A stretch of DNA of 37,922 nt from Treponema sp. (lineage in GTDB: Bacteria; Spirochaetota; Spirochaetia; Treponematales; Treponemataceae). A program made the position numbers and the translations under genes. The notes under the pieces are model-generated. The model searched no databases and was not told the DNA's origin. It saw only the letters and a program-made list of their open reading frames with translations. Within the stretch, counting starts at the first letter, position 1, and each line of letters opens with the position of its first letter. Positions 1 through 9,032 of the stretch are shown piece by piece. Location of the stretch: positions 1-37,922 of the forward strand of contig JAFXWC010000019.1 in NCBI GenBank assembly GCA_017534445.1, read 5' to 3'.

Positions 1-1175
1 ACAACAGGGTCAAGCTTTGCGGCACGGGAAGCAGGGCTTAGGCCAAAGAAAACTCCCACGAAGACAGAAAAGACGAATGCAATAAAGCAGGACTTAAAGC
101 TGATTACAATGTCTTGCGAGCGCACGTATTCCACGGCAATGCTTATTGCAATTCCAAGAATTATTCCCGCAATTCCACCCATAAGCGTTATGCTTGCAGA
201 CTCAACCAAAAACTGCTGGCGTATGGTATTGGGACTTGCGCCCAGTGCCTTTCTTATGCCTATCTCCTGCTTGCGTTCAGTAACCGTAACAATCATTATG
301 TTCATTATTCCAATTCCGCCAACCAAAAGAGAAATGGTTGCAATTCCGGAAAGCATCATGGAAAGCGTATTGGTTATCTGGCTAACCTGGTCTATCATTG
401 TCTGCATGGACATAACCCTTACAGAACCTTCCGTTCCGGTAAGATTTTTGCAGTAGCTTTCCAGGGCAGTTGCCAAGTCGGTCGCCTTGTCGGAAGATAC
501 AGCTTGAACCATTACCGTAGAGGCATTTGGATTTGGCGCAATTTTTTTTGCATAAAAGCCTCGCGTTACGTAACAGCCGGACGCCGTAGACTCCATGCCC
601 GAATTCTGCTCGGCAAAAATTCCTATGACTTCAAAATTAAAGGGCACTTTGTCTGCAACAAGCGTTATGTACTTGCCAACTCCGTCTCCGTTTGGAAAAA
701 GGGAAGATGCAACTTCGCTTCCCAATATGATTTTTTGCGTACCCATTGCATCGTCGGTTACGTCAAAGCTTCTGCCCTGCTCCACTTTTAAACCGCAGGC
801 CTCTATGTAACCAGATTCAACCGCGGTGCAGGAAGCGCTTGCACTTGTGTCTCCGTAAGCTACAGTTCCAGAAAGACTGTTCTTGTACCAAATCTTTTTT
901 ATTCCAGAAATATTCCCGAACAAATCTTCACGGAAACTTTCGTTAAATTCTATGGTAACAGCCGCCACACCCCTTCGCATAAAACCGGAACCAATGCTTA
1001 CCATGTCCAAGCCGGATGAACCGAATGTGTTCTGAATCTGCATTGTGGAGCTTTGACCCATGCTCATGATTACGATTACGGATGCAACACCAATAATAAT
1101 ACCCAAAAGAGAAAGCACGGTTCTTGTCTTGTTGCGCCTAAAGTTTTGCAGTGCGTTCAAAAAGTCTTCAAACAT
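1..1175 (-). CDS. MacB-like ABC transporter permease (3' end cut by window edge)
   Basis: Inner-membrane permease of a MacB/LolCDE-type ABC exporter. The reading frame starts at ATG 1175 and stays open to position 1, giving about 391 residues. One N-terminal membrane segment lies at about residues 18-38 (core GIIIGVASVIVIMSMG). A large periplasmic region follows to about residue 270, then three C-terminal membrane segments. The FtsX-type loop TERKQEIGIRKALGAS precedes TM3. The frame reaches SPASRAAKLDPVV at the edge, which is the usual end of MacB proteins, so only a few residues should be missing. Its ATG lies 3 bases after the stop of the ATPase gene, so it is co-transcribed and probably translationally coupled. 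The ATPase is a separate gene here rather than fused to the permease as in E. coli MacB. Substrate unknown. Confidence 0.93.
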   Translation of the reverse strand, partial: MFEDFLNALQNFRRNKTRTVLSLLGIIIGVASVIVIMSMGQSSTMQIQNTFGSSGLDMVSIGSGFMRRGVAAVTIEFNESFREDLFGNISGIKKIWYKNSLSGTVAYGDTSASASCTAVESGYIEACGLKVEQGRSFDVTDDAMGTQKIILGSEVASSLFPNGDGVGKYITLVADKVPFNFEVIGIFAEQNSGMESTASGCYVTRGFYAKKIAPNPNASTVMVQAVSSDKATDLATALESYCKNLTGTEGSVRVMSMQTMIDQVSQITNTLSMMLSGIATISLLVGGIGIMNIMIVTVTERKQEIGIRKALGASPNTIRQQFLVESASITLMGGIAGIILGIAISIAVEYVRSQDIVISFKSCFIAFVFSVFVGVFFGLSPASRAAKLDPV

Positions 1176-1178
1176 AGA

Positions 1179-1922
1179 CTATGCCTCCTGCCCTTCGCCG
1201 GAAGGTTTTTCTTCTGATGAATCAAAAGACTCCGGTTCCTGCTTCTGGTCAGACTGAATCTTTCCGTCAAAAATCCTTATGCAGCGGTCAGATGCGGCAC
1301 CAACACGCGGATCATGGGTAACAATAACAACCGTTGTTCCCTTTTTGTTTATTTCCCTAAAAAGACGCATTACCGCTTTACCTGTTTCGCTGTCCAAGGC
1401 ACCGGTAGGCTCGTCGGCAAGAATTATGCGGGGACTCGTTACTGTGGCACGGGCAATTGCAACACGCTGCTTTTGACCACCAGAAAGCTCGTGGGGACGG
1501 TGGTTCATTCGCTCTGCAAGACCAACCTTCTGCAAGGCTTCTTTTGCCAACTCCGCCCTTTCCTTCCGTTCAACTCCAGCGTAACGCAGGGGTAGCATTA
1601 CGTTTTCAAGCACGGTCATAGACGGAAGCAAAAAATACTGCTGGAAAACAAAGCCAACGGTCTTGTTGCGGAGTTCAGCCAATTCACTTTCATCCATAAG
1701 AGCCGTTTCTTTTCCGTTTATCTTTACAATGCCGCCAGAAGGCCTGTCCAAGCAGCCAATCATGTTCATGCAGGTTGACTTTCCCGAACCTGATGGACCC
1801 ATTATGGTAACAAATTCACCCTGCGTTATGTCAAAAGAAATGCCCCGCAAGGCAAAGACCTGGGTGTCTCCCATTGTATATGTGCGCTTTACGTCTTGCA
1901 TAGTTATTACGGATTCAGCCAT
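1179..1922 (-). CDS. ABC transporter ATP-binding protein, MacB/LolD family
   Basis: Cytoplasmic ATPase that powers the neighbouring permease. The 247-residue product has Walker A GPSGSGKST, Q-loop region VFQQYFLLPSMT, signature LSGGQKQRVAIARA, Walker B IILADEPT and the switch histidine in VIVTHDP. This is the standard layout for macrolide/lipoprotein exporter ATPases (about 220-250 aa). A longer frame exists up to 1958, but it overlaps the adaptor gene. ATG 1922 is preceded by an AGGTAGGTG ribosome site and lies 7 bases after the adaptor stop, so it is preferred. The C-terminal extension of about 20 residues is Glu/Ser-rich (QKQEPESFDSSEEKPSGEG) and not part of the ATPase fold. It is the third gene of the efflux operon. 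Confidence 0.95.
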   Translation of the reverse strand: MAESVITMQDVKRTYTMGDTQVFALRGISFDITQGEFVTIMGPSGSGKSTCMNMIGCLDRPSGGIVKINGKETALMDESELAELRNKTVGFVFQQYFLLPSMTVLENVMLPLRYAGVERKERAELAKEALQKVGLAERMNHRPHELSGGQKQRVAIARATVTSPRIILADEPTGALDSETGKAVMRLFREINKKGTTVVIVTHDPRVGAASDRCIRIFDGKIQSDQKQEPESFDSSEEKPSGEGQEA

Positions 1923-1929
1923 CTTGCAC

Positions 1930-2970
1930 CTACCTTCCGCGGGGAGGCATACCGCCACCCATTCCGCCGCGCATTCCTCCCATACCGCCCATGCCTCCCC
2001 TTCTGCGTCCGGACGTTTCAGCAGAACTCTGGGCCTTTAGAACCTCGCCACCCTTTAGACCGTTTTCTATCTTTACATAGTCAGCAGTGTAGGGGCTTAC
2101 CGTAACATTTATTTTTTCTCCGCTGGGCACAAGCTGAACAAAAGCCTGTCCGTTTTCGCGGCCAACCGCATAGCGTTCTACAACAAGAAATTTTTCATCA
2201 GGGCTGATTTTTATCTTCCCGGAAAAAGAGAAGTTTGGAAGGATTCCTTCAGGATATTCATCAATGCGAACCTTTGCCTTTACAACAGTTGCTCCGCGGG
2301 ACGTAACCTCACCAATTGCAGGCCAGCTTACAACATATCCGTTAACGGTTTTTCCGCTCAGGGCAGAAAAGGTAAATTCAACAGTCTGACCAACTGCCAG
2401 CTTGGAAACATCCGTCTCAGAAATTTCAACATCGGCGGTCAAATAGGAAACGTCAACAATAGTTCCTACAGAGTCTTTTGCTTCAAGGGAATCTCCCACG
2501 GCAACATCTATATCCGCAATGATGCCGTCAAAGGTTGCAGTAACCTTGCGCTCTTCCACCTTTTGAACAAGGGCATCCCTCTGGGTTTTCATCAGCTGGT
2601 ATTGGCGGGCGGCTCCTGTAATAAGGGTGGTCTGCATGTCATAATCATGCTTTGCAAGGTTGTATTTTTGCGTAGTGTCATCAAGCTGGATTATTACATC
2701 ACCTTTTTTTACGACATCACCCTGCTTTACGTTTACGGCCACAACAGTTCCGTCGGAAAGAGCCTGAAGGGTCTGCTTCTGGGCTGCGGAAACAGTGCCG
2801 GCAATATCAATTGCATTTTCATAAATTTCTTCGCGGACTTTATATGTAGTATTGTTCAGCTTTTTTGCGGCAAGAAGTTTCTTTACCACGCTCAAGGCGC
2901 CAATAATCACAACTACCGACACAATAAGAATAAGCAAAAGTTTTAACCATCTATTTTTCTTTTTAGCCAT
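1930..2970 (-). CDS. Efflux periplasmic adaptor (HlyD/MacA family) with Gly/Met/Arg-rich tail
   Basis: Membrane-fusion protein that would bridge the inner-membrane ABC complex and the TolC-like channel. It has 346 residues. An N-terminal signal anchor is at residues 9-30 (LLLILIVSVVVIIGALSVV). The first lipoyl half-motif is near 70-95 (GTVVAVNVKQGDVVKKGDVI), followed by a short helical hairpin and the second lipoyl half near 145-165 (ATFDGIIADIDVAVGDSL). Beta-barrel and membrane-proximal domains follow. The hairpin is much shorter than in E. coli MacA. The last 25 residues are low complexity, built from repeated GGM units and ending PPRGR; related RND/ABC adaptors can end in Gly-rich tails, but their role is unclear. 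The start ATG 2970 follows a GGGGGA ribosome site, and the stop is 7 bases before the ATPase start. Confidence 0.93.
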   Translation of the reverse strand: MAKKKNRWLKLLLILIVSVVVIIGALSVVKKLLAAKKLNNTTYKVREEIYENAIDIAGTVSAAQKQTLQALSDGTVVAVNVKQGDVVKKGDVIIQLDDTTQKYNLAKHDYDMQTTLITGAARQYQLMKTQRDALVQKVEERKVTATFDGIIADIDVAVGDSLEAKDSVGTIVDVSYLTADVEISETDVSKLAVGQTVEFTFSALSGKTVNGYVVSWPAIGEVTSRGATVVKAKVRIDEYPEGILPNFSFSGKIKISPDEKFLVVERYAVGRENGQAFVQLVPSGEKINVTVSPYTADYVKIENGLKGGEVLKAQSSAETSGRRRGGMGGMGGMRGGMGGGMPPRGR

Positions 2971-2979
2971 AAAATCCCC

Positions 2980-4410
2980 CTATTTGATTGCCTTAATTTC
3001 ATCATCACGGCAGAACAAAAGCTTTGTCTCATCGTTGTAAATCAGAAGCTCAATATCGTTTATAAGGCACTGAATTTCATAATTCTCTTTGTTTGCCTTT
3101 GCATTCCTGTATTCACTCTGGGTAACGTAGCCCTGCCTGTAGTAGCGCTCTTCATCAGCGGCAAGTTTTTTGTACATGTCAAGCGACTCTTCGTTGGTTT
3201 TCTTTTTCCACTGAATGTCTGAAAGCTGGGTCTGGCGGCTAATCATTTCCGTCTGGTAGTCTTTTTCTGCAGACTGAATGTCTATCTTTTCCTGCTCTTC
3301 GGCAATCTCTTTCTGCTGATCCGTTATGTTGGCAAGCAAGAATGGCTGCGGGCTAAAGGAAAGGCCAAATGTGTAGACAGGGTAAAAGCTGTCGGTTTTG
3401 AGTGGCCAGGAAACTCCGGCACTTGCGGTAAGACCCGTTCCGTTCCAAGTAAGTGATGAACCCAAATCAAGGGTGTCTGAATCCGTGGAGGAATTGTCAA
3501 AAGTGTAGCCTGCCTTTCCCCGCACGGTAATTTTTGAATCTGCATTACGGTTCAACGTATTGATGCGGTTGGTCCATGTGGCTTTTTCTATCTTTGCAAA
3601 GGCTTCCTTCTTAAAGGATAGCACGTCCACTGCTTCTGCCTGTGGAACTGAATCTGGCAAAAATTCAACAGCATCATTAACATCGTATTCTATACCGCAC
3701 TTGGAGGCAAAGATTTTTGTCTGGCGTTCAAGTTCACGCTTGTTTATCTCTACGTTGCGCTCCCCGGAGAGAACCTTCATTTCTGCCTGGCGGTATTTGA
3801 GGGAGCCTGCTATGTATCCCTTGGCACGGATTTCATTAAAGGCCAGCTGGTCATCATACAAATCGTTTTCCGCTTTTACTATTGAGGCTGCAGTTGAATA
3901 AAGCGACTTTAATTCAGTGTAAAAATCCTTTTCCGCGGTAATAAGGCCATTTTGCAGTGCACGGCTTGCTTCAAGAACGCTGCGCTCTGACTTTAGCTTT
4001 GTCACTTCCAGCTTTTGCTTGTTTTTTGAATACAAATCCACGCTCATGTAAAGGGATTTGTTCTTTGTGTCCGTGCCGTCTTCTTCCTTATACTTAATGT
4101 CGGCAGAGGCCCCAAGCGTAAGGTTGTTCAGCTGGGGGATGGAAAGTTCTGCGGAGGGAGAAAATGTAACCCGTCTATGCTCGCCGTCAGTTGTTACTGT
4201 AACGGTACCGCTTTCAATCTTAAAATTCCATCCGTTGGATATCTTTGTTGCTTTGTCTTCCAAAACTTGATTCTGAAGCGAATTTGTAAGCTTTTTTACA
4301 TTCAAATCATTTTGCAGATACCCCTGCAAAAGATCCTCCGCTTTCTGGTGGGCAAAAAGAGGCATAAGAGAAATTGGAAAAAACAAACATAAAAGTTTAA
4401 GTCTCTTCAT
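2980..4410 (-). CDS. TolC-like outer membrane efflux protein
   Basis: Predicted outer-membrane channel of the tripartite exporter. It has 476 residues. A signal peptide ends about residue 20 (LLCLFFPISLMPLFA). Two long alpha-helical coiled-coil stretches follow, about 140-260 and 360-460, rich in Gln/Glu/Lys and separated by beta-type segments (NRNADSKITVRGKAGYTF; GLTASAGVSWPL), which is the duplicated OEP layout of TolC relatives. Sequence motifs of TolC are weak, so the assignment rests on architecture plus context: it is the first gene of the operon, 9 bases upstream of the adaptor. There is no Shine-Dalgarno sequence before ATG 4410, but a TATTAT box lies 6 bases upstream (see promoter entry). 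Confidence 0.82.
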   Translation of the reverse strand: MKRLKLLCLFFPISLMPLFAHQKAEDLLQGYLQNDLNVKKLTNSLQNQVLEDKATKISNGWNFKIESGTVTVTTDGEHRRVTFSPSAELSIPQLNNLTLGASADIKYKEEDGTDTKNKSLYMSVDLYSKNKQKLEVTKLKSERSVLEASRALQNGLITAEKDFYTELKSLYSTAASIVKAENDLYDDQLAFNEIRAKGYIAGSLKYRQAEMKVLSGERNVEINKRELERQTKIFASKCGIEYDVNDAVEFLPDSVPQAEAVDVLSFKKEAFAKIEKATWTNRINTLNRNADSKITVRGKAGYTFDNSSTDSDTLDLGSSLTWNGTGLTASAGVSWPLKTDSFYPVYTFGLSFSPQPFLLANITDQQKEIAEEQEKIDIQSAEKDYQTEMISRQTQLSDIQWKKKTNEESLDMYKKLAADEERYYRQGYVTQSEYRNAKANKENYEIQCLINDIELLIYNDETKLLFCRDDEIKAIK

Positions 4411-4416
4411 ATACTA

Positions 4417-4422
4417 ATAATA
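4417..4422 (-). promoter_or_regulatory. Candidate -10 box of the efflux operon, 6 bases before the ATG
   Basis: TATTAT on the minus strand (5 of 6 to consensus) sits six bases upstream of the TolC-like ATG at 4410, where no ribosome site is visible. The -35 region at 4440-4445 (ATTACT) is weak, so this is the least certain of the leaderless candidates. Confidence 0.35.
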
Positions 4423-4535
4423 CAATAAACATGCAAAAAAGTAATACTTTTTTTAGAAACATTATAATTTTCTTATTTTTCGACCAACAGCCTGCCTTAC
4501 TTGATTATCATTTTTGTTTATGTTACCGTAAAATT

Positions 4536-5021
4536 ATGTTACTATCAATTTTACCAATGTTTTGGTTTTCATCCTGGTTTTGGCTCGCAATTTGCGTCGT
4601 CTGCATTGTTATAGAAGTTTCAACGCTCTCTTTAACAACAATATGGTTTGCCATTGGCGCATTCGCAATGGTTTTCATCTCCATGATAGCAATGCCCTTC
4701 CAGTATCAGCTCCTGATTTTTACGGCAATCTCCGTAATTCTAATGATTTTTACGCGACCAATAGCCGTAAAGAAGCTTGCGGTAAAGCGTTCTGCAACAA
4801 ACAGCGACAGTATAATAGGAAAGAAAGCTATCGTTACCGAAAAAATCACCCCGCTGGAAAAGGGAGCCATAAAGGTTAACGGTTTAATCTGGACAGCCAA
4901 GGTTCAGGATGAAAGCGAATTTGCCGCAGGGGATCTTTGTGAAATTGTTTCTATTGAAGGTGCAACCGCAGTTGTAAAAAAAGCTGACTCTGTACAAACA
5001 GAAAGCACTTCAAAAGAATAG
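4536..5021 (+). CDS. NfeD-like membrane protein
   Basis: Short NfeD-family protein (161 aa from ATG 4536). Two to three hydrophobic segments occupy residues 1-75 (including SSWFWLAICVVCIVIEVS and MIAMPFQYQLLIFTAISVIL). A soluble OB-fold domain follows at about 95-150 (IIGKKAIVTEKITPLEKGAIKVNG ... EFAAGDLCEIVSIEGATAVV), with the typical G-x-A and G-x-W/V-like spacing of NfeD OB folds. NfeD proteins partner with SPFH proteins in membrane microdomain assembly or quality control, and the next gene is an SPFH protein. The frame is open back to 4431, but residues before 4536 do not look like NfeD. ATG 4557 is another possible start. No clear ribosome site precedes either. Confidence 0.85.
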   Translation: MLLSILPMFWFSSWFWLAICVVCIVIEVSTLSLTTIWFAIGAFAMVFISMIAMPFQYQLLIFTAISVILMIFTRPIAVKKLAVKRSATNSDSIIGKKAIVTEKITPLEKGAIKVNGLIWTAKVQDESEFAAGDLCEIVSIEGATAVVKKADSVQTESTSKE

Positions 5022-5111
5022 ACGCTTTAGTTTTGAGTTCTGGCTAAGAGTTGTCATTGCCAAAACTTGAGATTAAGCAAAAAAATATCCATATACAAAA
5101 AGGAGAATTTT

Positions 5112-6032
5112 ATGGGACTTTATGTTACTATCGCAGCGGTATTCGTAATTCTGCTGTTGATTATCACAAACATCAGAATCGTACCGCAGTCACAGGCATA
5201 CGTAATTGAACGCCTTGGAACTTACGCTTCCACTTGGCAGACAGGTCTTCACGTAAAGACGCCGCTGATTGACAAAATGGCCAACCATGTTTCGCTCAAG
5301 GAAAAGGTTCTGGACTTTCCGCCACAGCCTGTTATTACAAAAGACAACGTTACAATGAAAATTGATACCGTTGTTTACATGCAGATTACAGACCCAAAGC
5401 TCTACACTTACGGTGTAGAAAACCCCTTGCTTGCCATTGAAAACCTTACCGCAACAACCCTCCGCAACATCATAGGCGAACTTGACCTTGATGCAACGCT
5501 TACAAGCCGCGACGTTATCAATACAAAGATGCGCTCTATCCTTGACGAAGCCACAGACCCCTGGGGAATCAAAGTTAACCGTGTTGAAGTAAAGAACATT
5601 GTGCCGCCGGAAGCCATCCGCGAGGCAATGGAAAAGCAGATGCGTGCCGAACGTGAACGCCGCGAAAAGATTCTTATTGCAGAAGGACAGAAACAGTCAG
5701 AAATCCTTGTTGCAGAAGGAAAGAAGCAGTCAATGATTCTTCAAGCCGAAGCAGAAAAGGAATCCACAATCCTTAAGGCTCAGGCAGAAAAAGAAGCCCA
5801 GGTTCAGCGTGCCCAGGGTGAAGCCCAGGCTATCCGCGAAGTTCAGCAGGCAACGGCAGAAGGTCTTAAGATGATAAAAGAAGCCAACATCGACGCCAAC
5901 GTAATAAAGCTCCGCAGCCTTGAAACTATGGAAAAGGCCAGCAACGGTCAGGCAACAAAGATTATCGTTCCGGCAGACTTCCAAAACTTGGCAGGTGTTG
6001 TAAGCGCAATCTCTGCTATTGCAAAAAAATAA
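5112..6032 (+). CDS. SPFH/band 7 (stomatin/QmcA-like) membrane protein
   Basis: Membrane-anchored scaffold protein of the stomatin/prohibitin superfamily (306 aa). One N-terminal membrane segment is at residues 3-20 (LYVTIAAVFVILLLIITN). The SPFH domain follows, containing VPQSQAYVIERLGTY, then DVINTKMRSILDEATDPWG and VNRVEVKNIVPPEAIREAME. A long Ala/Glu/Gln-rich coiled coil at about 175-265 is built on repeats of the type ILVAEGKKQS and ILKAQAEKEA, and is typical of QmcA/stomatin-like proteins. The start ATG 5112 has an AGGAGA ribosome site; an upstream in-frame start at 5067 lacks one. It lies 90 bases downstream of the NfeD gene and is probably co-transcribed with it. Transcription is ended by the hairpin at 6062. 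Confidence 0.95.
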   Translation: MGLYVTIAAVFVILLLIITNIRIVPQSQAYVIERLGTYASTWQTGLHVKTPLIDKMANHVSLKEKVLDFPPQPVITKDNVTMKIDTVVYMQITDPKLYTYGVENPLLAIENLTATTLRNIIGELDLDATLTSRDVINTKMRSILDEATDPWGIKVNRVEVKNIVPPEAIREAMEKQMRAERERREKILIAEGQKQSEILVAEGKKQSMILQAEAEKESTILKAQAEKEAQVQRAQGEAQAIREVQQATAEGLKMIKEANIDANVIKLRSLETMEKASNGQATKIIVPADFQNLAGVVSAISAIAKK

Positions 6033-6061
6033 TTACTAACAACTTGTAAAATTGAATAAAA

Positions 6062-6104
6062 AAGAACCGGCAATCTTATCGCTAAGACCGCCGGTTCTTT
6101 TGTT
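6062..6104. terminator. Bidirectional rho-independent terminator
   Basis: Arms AAGAACCGGC (6062-6071) and GCCGGTTCTT (6090-6099) with an 18-base loop. An A-run lies on the left and TTTTGTTTT on the right, so it can stop both the SPFH transcript (+) and the sugar-transporter transcript (-) that converge here. Confidence 0.9.
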
Positions 6105-6128
6105 TTAGAAAACTCTCTTTACCAATGC

Positions 6129-7391
6129 CTATTTTCTATTTCTCTGCTTAGAGACAATATCAAAGATAACAGCCAAGAGCAAAACAAGACCCTTTACAGC
6201 CTGCTGCCAGTTCATGTCTATACCCAAAATGGACATACCGTTGTTCAAAACGCCCATGAATATAGCACCGACTACAGCACCGCCGATTGTACCTGTTCCA
6301 CCGTATGCAGAAGCACCGCCGATAAAGCAGGAACCGATTGCATCCATTTCGTAGCTTTGTCCAGCCGTAGGAGCTGCTGAATTAAAGCGTGCGATACAAA
6401 CCAAAGCAGCAACAGCTGAAAGGAATCCCATGTTTGTATATGCAAACATCATAACGTTGTCTGTGTTAACACCAGAAAGCTTTGCAGCCTTTGCGTTACC
6501 ACCGATTGCATACAAGTAACGGCCAGGAACCGTGTTCTGTGTGTAGTAGCTGTAGAAAATAACAACTGCAGCAATCAGAACCAAAACAGTAGGAATACCG
6601 TGGTGATGTCCCAACTGCCAGCAAACAAGAAGAACAACTACCGGAACAAAAATAAGGCGAAGGATGAATGAAACCTTGTCTGTTACTTCGTATCCCTTCT
6701 TTATCTTTGTTGCACGGCTCTTGATAGAGTAGGCAATCATTACCACACAAATTACAGCGGCAATAACCATTGTTGTTACAAGGCGGATGAACTTAAGCTT
6801 GTCTGTTGCAGGACCAACCAAGCTTTCTGCCTGGGAAGCGTTCAACAGATCCGGCATAAATACTTCTGGAACATAGCTTGCAAACAGGTTCAAGTACTTC
6901 TGTGGGAAGGGTGAAATTGTAAGACCGTCAAGAACGATAAGGGCAACACCGCGCCACAAAAGCATACCAGAAAGGGTTACGATAAATGGTGGAATGTGAA
7001 CGTAAGCAATAAAGGCTCCGTGCCATGCACCGATTAAAAGACCAACAAGCAAACAAATGATAATTGCCGGAACAATTGGCATCTTGGCATCAACAATCAG
7101 CTTACCGCCAATTGCACCAACAAGACAAACTACAGAACCGACAGACAAGTCGATGTTACCACCAGTCAAGATACAAAGCAACATACCAGCCGCAAGAATC
7201 AAAACGTATGAGTTCTGCAGGATGATGTTTGTAATGTTTGAAGGGGTAAACATAGTTGCGCTTCCCTTCAAAGCAACCTGAAGAATCTGGAACATAGCCA
7301 TAACCACAACAAGGATTATAAGCATTGTGTGATCTTTTAAAAGCTTTTTGGTAAAATCCAATGGACTTCCCGCTTTGGTATTTTCAGCCAT
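6129..7391 (-). CDS. gguB: Sugar ABC transporter permease (GguB/XylH family)
   Basis: Inner-membrane permease for a monosaccharide importer of the CUT2 (ribose/xylose) class, 420 aa with about ten hydrophobic segments. Characteristic stretches are GNIDLSVGSVVCLVGAIGG (near residue 75-95), the cytoplasmic coupling loop GGNAKAAKLSGVNTDNV (about 300) and the C-terminal GASAYGGTGTIGGAVVGA. The length of about 420 with a long mid-protein insertion (residues 165-235) matches XylH/GguB-like permeases rather than the shorter RbsC/MglC. The start ATG follows an AGAGGAGA ribosome site. The gene begins 17 bases after the ATPase stop. Symbol assigned because the binding protein is ChvE-like; the exact sugar is inferred, not seen. 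Confidence 0.92.
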   Translation of the reverse strand: MAENTKAGSPLDFTKKLLKDHTMLIILVVVMAMFQILQVALKGSATMFTPSNITNIILQNSYVLILAAGMLLCILTGGNIDLSVGSVVCLVGAIGGKLIVDAKMPIVPAIIICLLVGLLIGAWHGAFIAYVHIPPFIVTLSGMLLWRGVALIVLDGLTISPFPQKYLNLFASYVPEVFMPDLLNASQAESLVGPATDKLKFIRLVTTMVIAAVICVVMIAYSIKSRATKIKKGYEVTDKVSFILRLIFVPVVVLLVCWQLGHHHGIPTVLVLIAAVVIFYSYYTQNTVPGRYLYAIGGNAKAAKLSGVNTDNVMMFAYTNMGFLSAVAALVCIARFNSAAPTAGQSYEMDAIGSCFIGGASAYGGTGTIGGAVVGAIFMGVLNNGMSILGIDMNWQQAVKGLVLLLAVIFDIVSKQRNRK

Positions 7392-7408
7392 AATTTTCTC
7401 CTCTATTA

Positions 7409-8944
7409 TTATTTACCGGACTCAATAATCCGTGTCATGATTTTTTCCTGGGTAGCTTCAGAACCCTTCATCTCACCAACGAACTTTCCTTCGTTCATGA
7501 TGTAGATACGGTCGCACATACCCAAGATTTCTGGCATTTCAGAAGAAATCATCAGAACAGACTTGCCCTCAGAAACCATCTTGTTGATAATGCAGTAGAT
7601 TTCGTACTTTGCGCCTACGTCAATACCGCGTGTCGGTTCGTCAAGGATAAGAATGTCCGGTTCAGCAAAAAGCCATTTGCCTATAAGAACCTTCTGCTGG
7701 TTTCCGCCGGAAAGGTTTCCAACGTCTTCCTGAACAGAAGCGCACTTTGTATGCATATCTTTTGCCATTTCAACCGAATACTTGTTTTCAAGGTCAATGT
7801 CGATTGAGTGGTACTTGTTTACAATCCTCTGGAGGTTTGCGCTTACGGTATTCTTTGCAATAGACTCGCTAAGAATCAATCCGTTGCCCTTGCGGTCTTC
7901 TGTAACGTATGCAAGACCGTGCTTGATTGCAGACTTAACATCTGGGAAGTGAACTTCCTTGCCGTTAAGGAAAATCTGGCCGCGGATGTTGGCACCGTAG
8001 CTGTGACCAAAGATACTCATTGCAAGTTCGGTACGGCCTGCGCCCATAAGACCGGATATACCAACAACTTCACCCTTGCGGATGTTAAAGTTAACGTGGT
8101 CGCATACCTTGATTCCGTCAAAAACAGGATGGTCAACGCACCAGTCTTTTACTTCAAAGCAAACTTCACCAATGTGAGGCTCACGCTTGGGGAAGCGGTC
8201 CGTAAGATCACGGCCTACCATTGCCGCAATGATTTTATTTTCATCTACCCCGTCTTTTTCCTTGTCAAAAGAAGTTACAACTGTACCGTCACGGATAACG
8301 GTAATCGTGTCTGCAACATAAGCAACTTCATTCAACTTGTGGGAAATCAGGATAGAGGTAATTCCTTTTTCTTTCTTAAGCTTAAGGAGCAAGTCCAGAA
8401 GCTTCTTTGCTTCCGTGTCATTCAGGGAAGCCGTAGGTTCGTCAAGAATAAGAAGGCGTACATCTTTGGCAAGAGCCTTTGCAATTTCTACCAGCTGCTG
8501 CTTACCTACGCCAATGTCTTTTATAAGAGTGTGCGGATTTTCGTGGAGACCTACTATAGCCAATTGTTCCGAACACCTTTGGAAGGTTTCATCCCAGTTA
8601 ATCTTTGCCTTTGAACCGCATTCATTTCCAAGGAACATGTTTTCAGCAATGGAAAGAAGTGGAACCAGAGCCAATTCCTGGTGAATAATTACGATACCTT
8701 TTTTTTCACTGTCTTTTATAGTTTGGAATTTACAAACATCACCGTTATAGACTATATCTCCTTCATAAGTTCCGTATGGATATATTCCGGAAAGAACGTT
8801 CATCAAGGTAGATTTTCCAGCACCGTTTTCTCCACAAAGCGCATGGATTTCTCCGTCCGCAACCTGAAGGTTAACGTTGCTAAGAGCCTTTACAGGTCCG
8901 AACGTTTTGGTGATTTGTTTCATTTCCAACAACATTTTTGCCAA
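7409..8944 (-). CDS. gguA: Sugar ABC transporter ATP-binding protein (GguA family), probable TTG start
   Basis: Duplicated ABC ATPase of a CUT2 sugar importer (511 aa from TTG 8944). The first domain has GENGAGKST, a divergent signature GVGKQQLVEIAKAL and Walker B LLILDEPTASL. The second has a degenerate Walker A GLMGAGRTEL, signature LSGGNQQKVLIGKWL and ILILDEPTRGIDVGAK, as is normal for the family, in which only the first Walker A is complete. GGAGG lies 7 bases before TTG 8944 but 16 bases before the first reasonable ATG (8935), so TTG is preferred. A frame to 8989 overlaps the terminator hairpin and is unlikely. It lies between the binding-protein and permease genes in one operon. Confidence 0.94.
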   Translation of the reverse strand: MAKMLLEMKQITKTFGPVKALSNVNLQVADGEIHALCGENGAGKSTLMNVLSGIYPYGTYEGDIVYNGDVCKFQTIKDSEKKGIVIIHQELALVPLLSIAENMFLGNECGSKAKINWDETFQRCSEQLAIVGLHENPHTLIKDIGVGKQQLVEIAKALAKDVRLLILDEPTASLNDTEAKKLLDLLLKLKKEKGITSILISHKLNEVAYVADTITVIRDGTVVTSFDKEKDGVDENKIIAAMVGRDLTDRFPKREPHIGEVCFEVKDWCVDHPVFDGIKVCDHVNFNIRKGEVVGISGLMGAGRTELAMSIFGHSYGANIRGQIFLNGKEVHFPDVKSAIKHGLAYVTEDRKGNGLILSESIAKNTVSANLQRIVNKYHSIDIDLENKYSVEMAKDMHTKCASVQEDVGNLSGGNQQKVLIGKWLFAEPDILILDEPTRGIDVGAKYEIYCIINKMVSEGKSVLMISSEMPEILGMCDRIYIMNEGKFVGEMKGSEATQEKIMTRIIESGK

Positions 8945-8971
8945 TTGGAAGCCTCCGTAAAAAATAAAGTC

Positions 8972-9007
8972 CCTAAAAAAACCGCCCACTTATTCGGCAG
9001 GCGGTTC
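8972..9007 (-). terminator. Intra-operon terminator/attenuator hairpin
   Basis: On the minus strand, directly after the binding-protein stop, arms AACCGCC (9006-9000) and GGCGGTT (8986-8980) with a 13-base loop are followed by a run of T. Such hairpins between a binding-protein gene and its ATPase/permease genes usually make the binding protein more abundant by partial termination or by protecting the upstream mRNA end. Confidence 0.85.
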
Positions 9008-9032
9008 TTAACTTTCAGTCTTTTGTTAAAGA

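Noticed and set aside
1930..1958. Longer start for the MacB-type ATPase (ATG 1958)
   Set aside because: It would overlap the adaptor gene and has no ribosome site; ATG 1922 has one and sits just after the adaptor stop.
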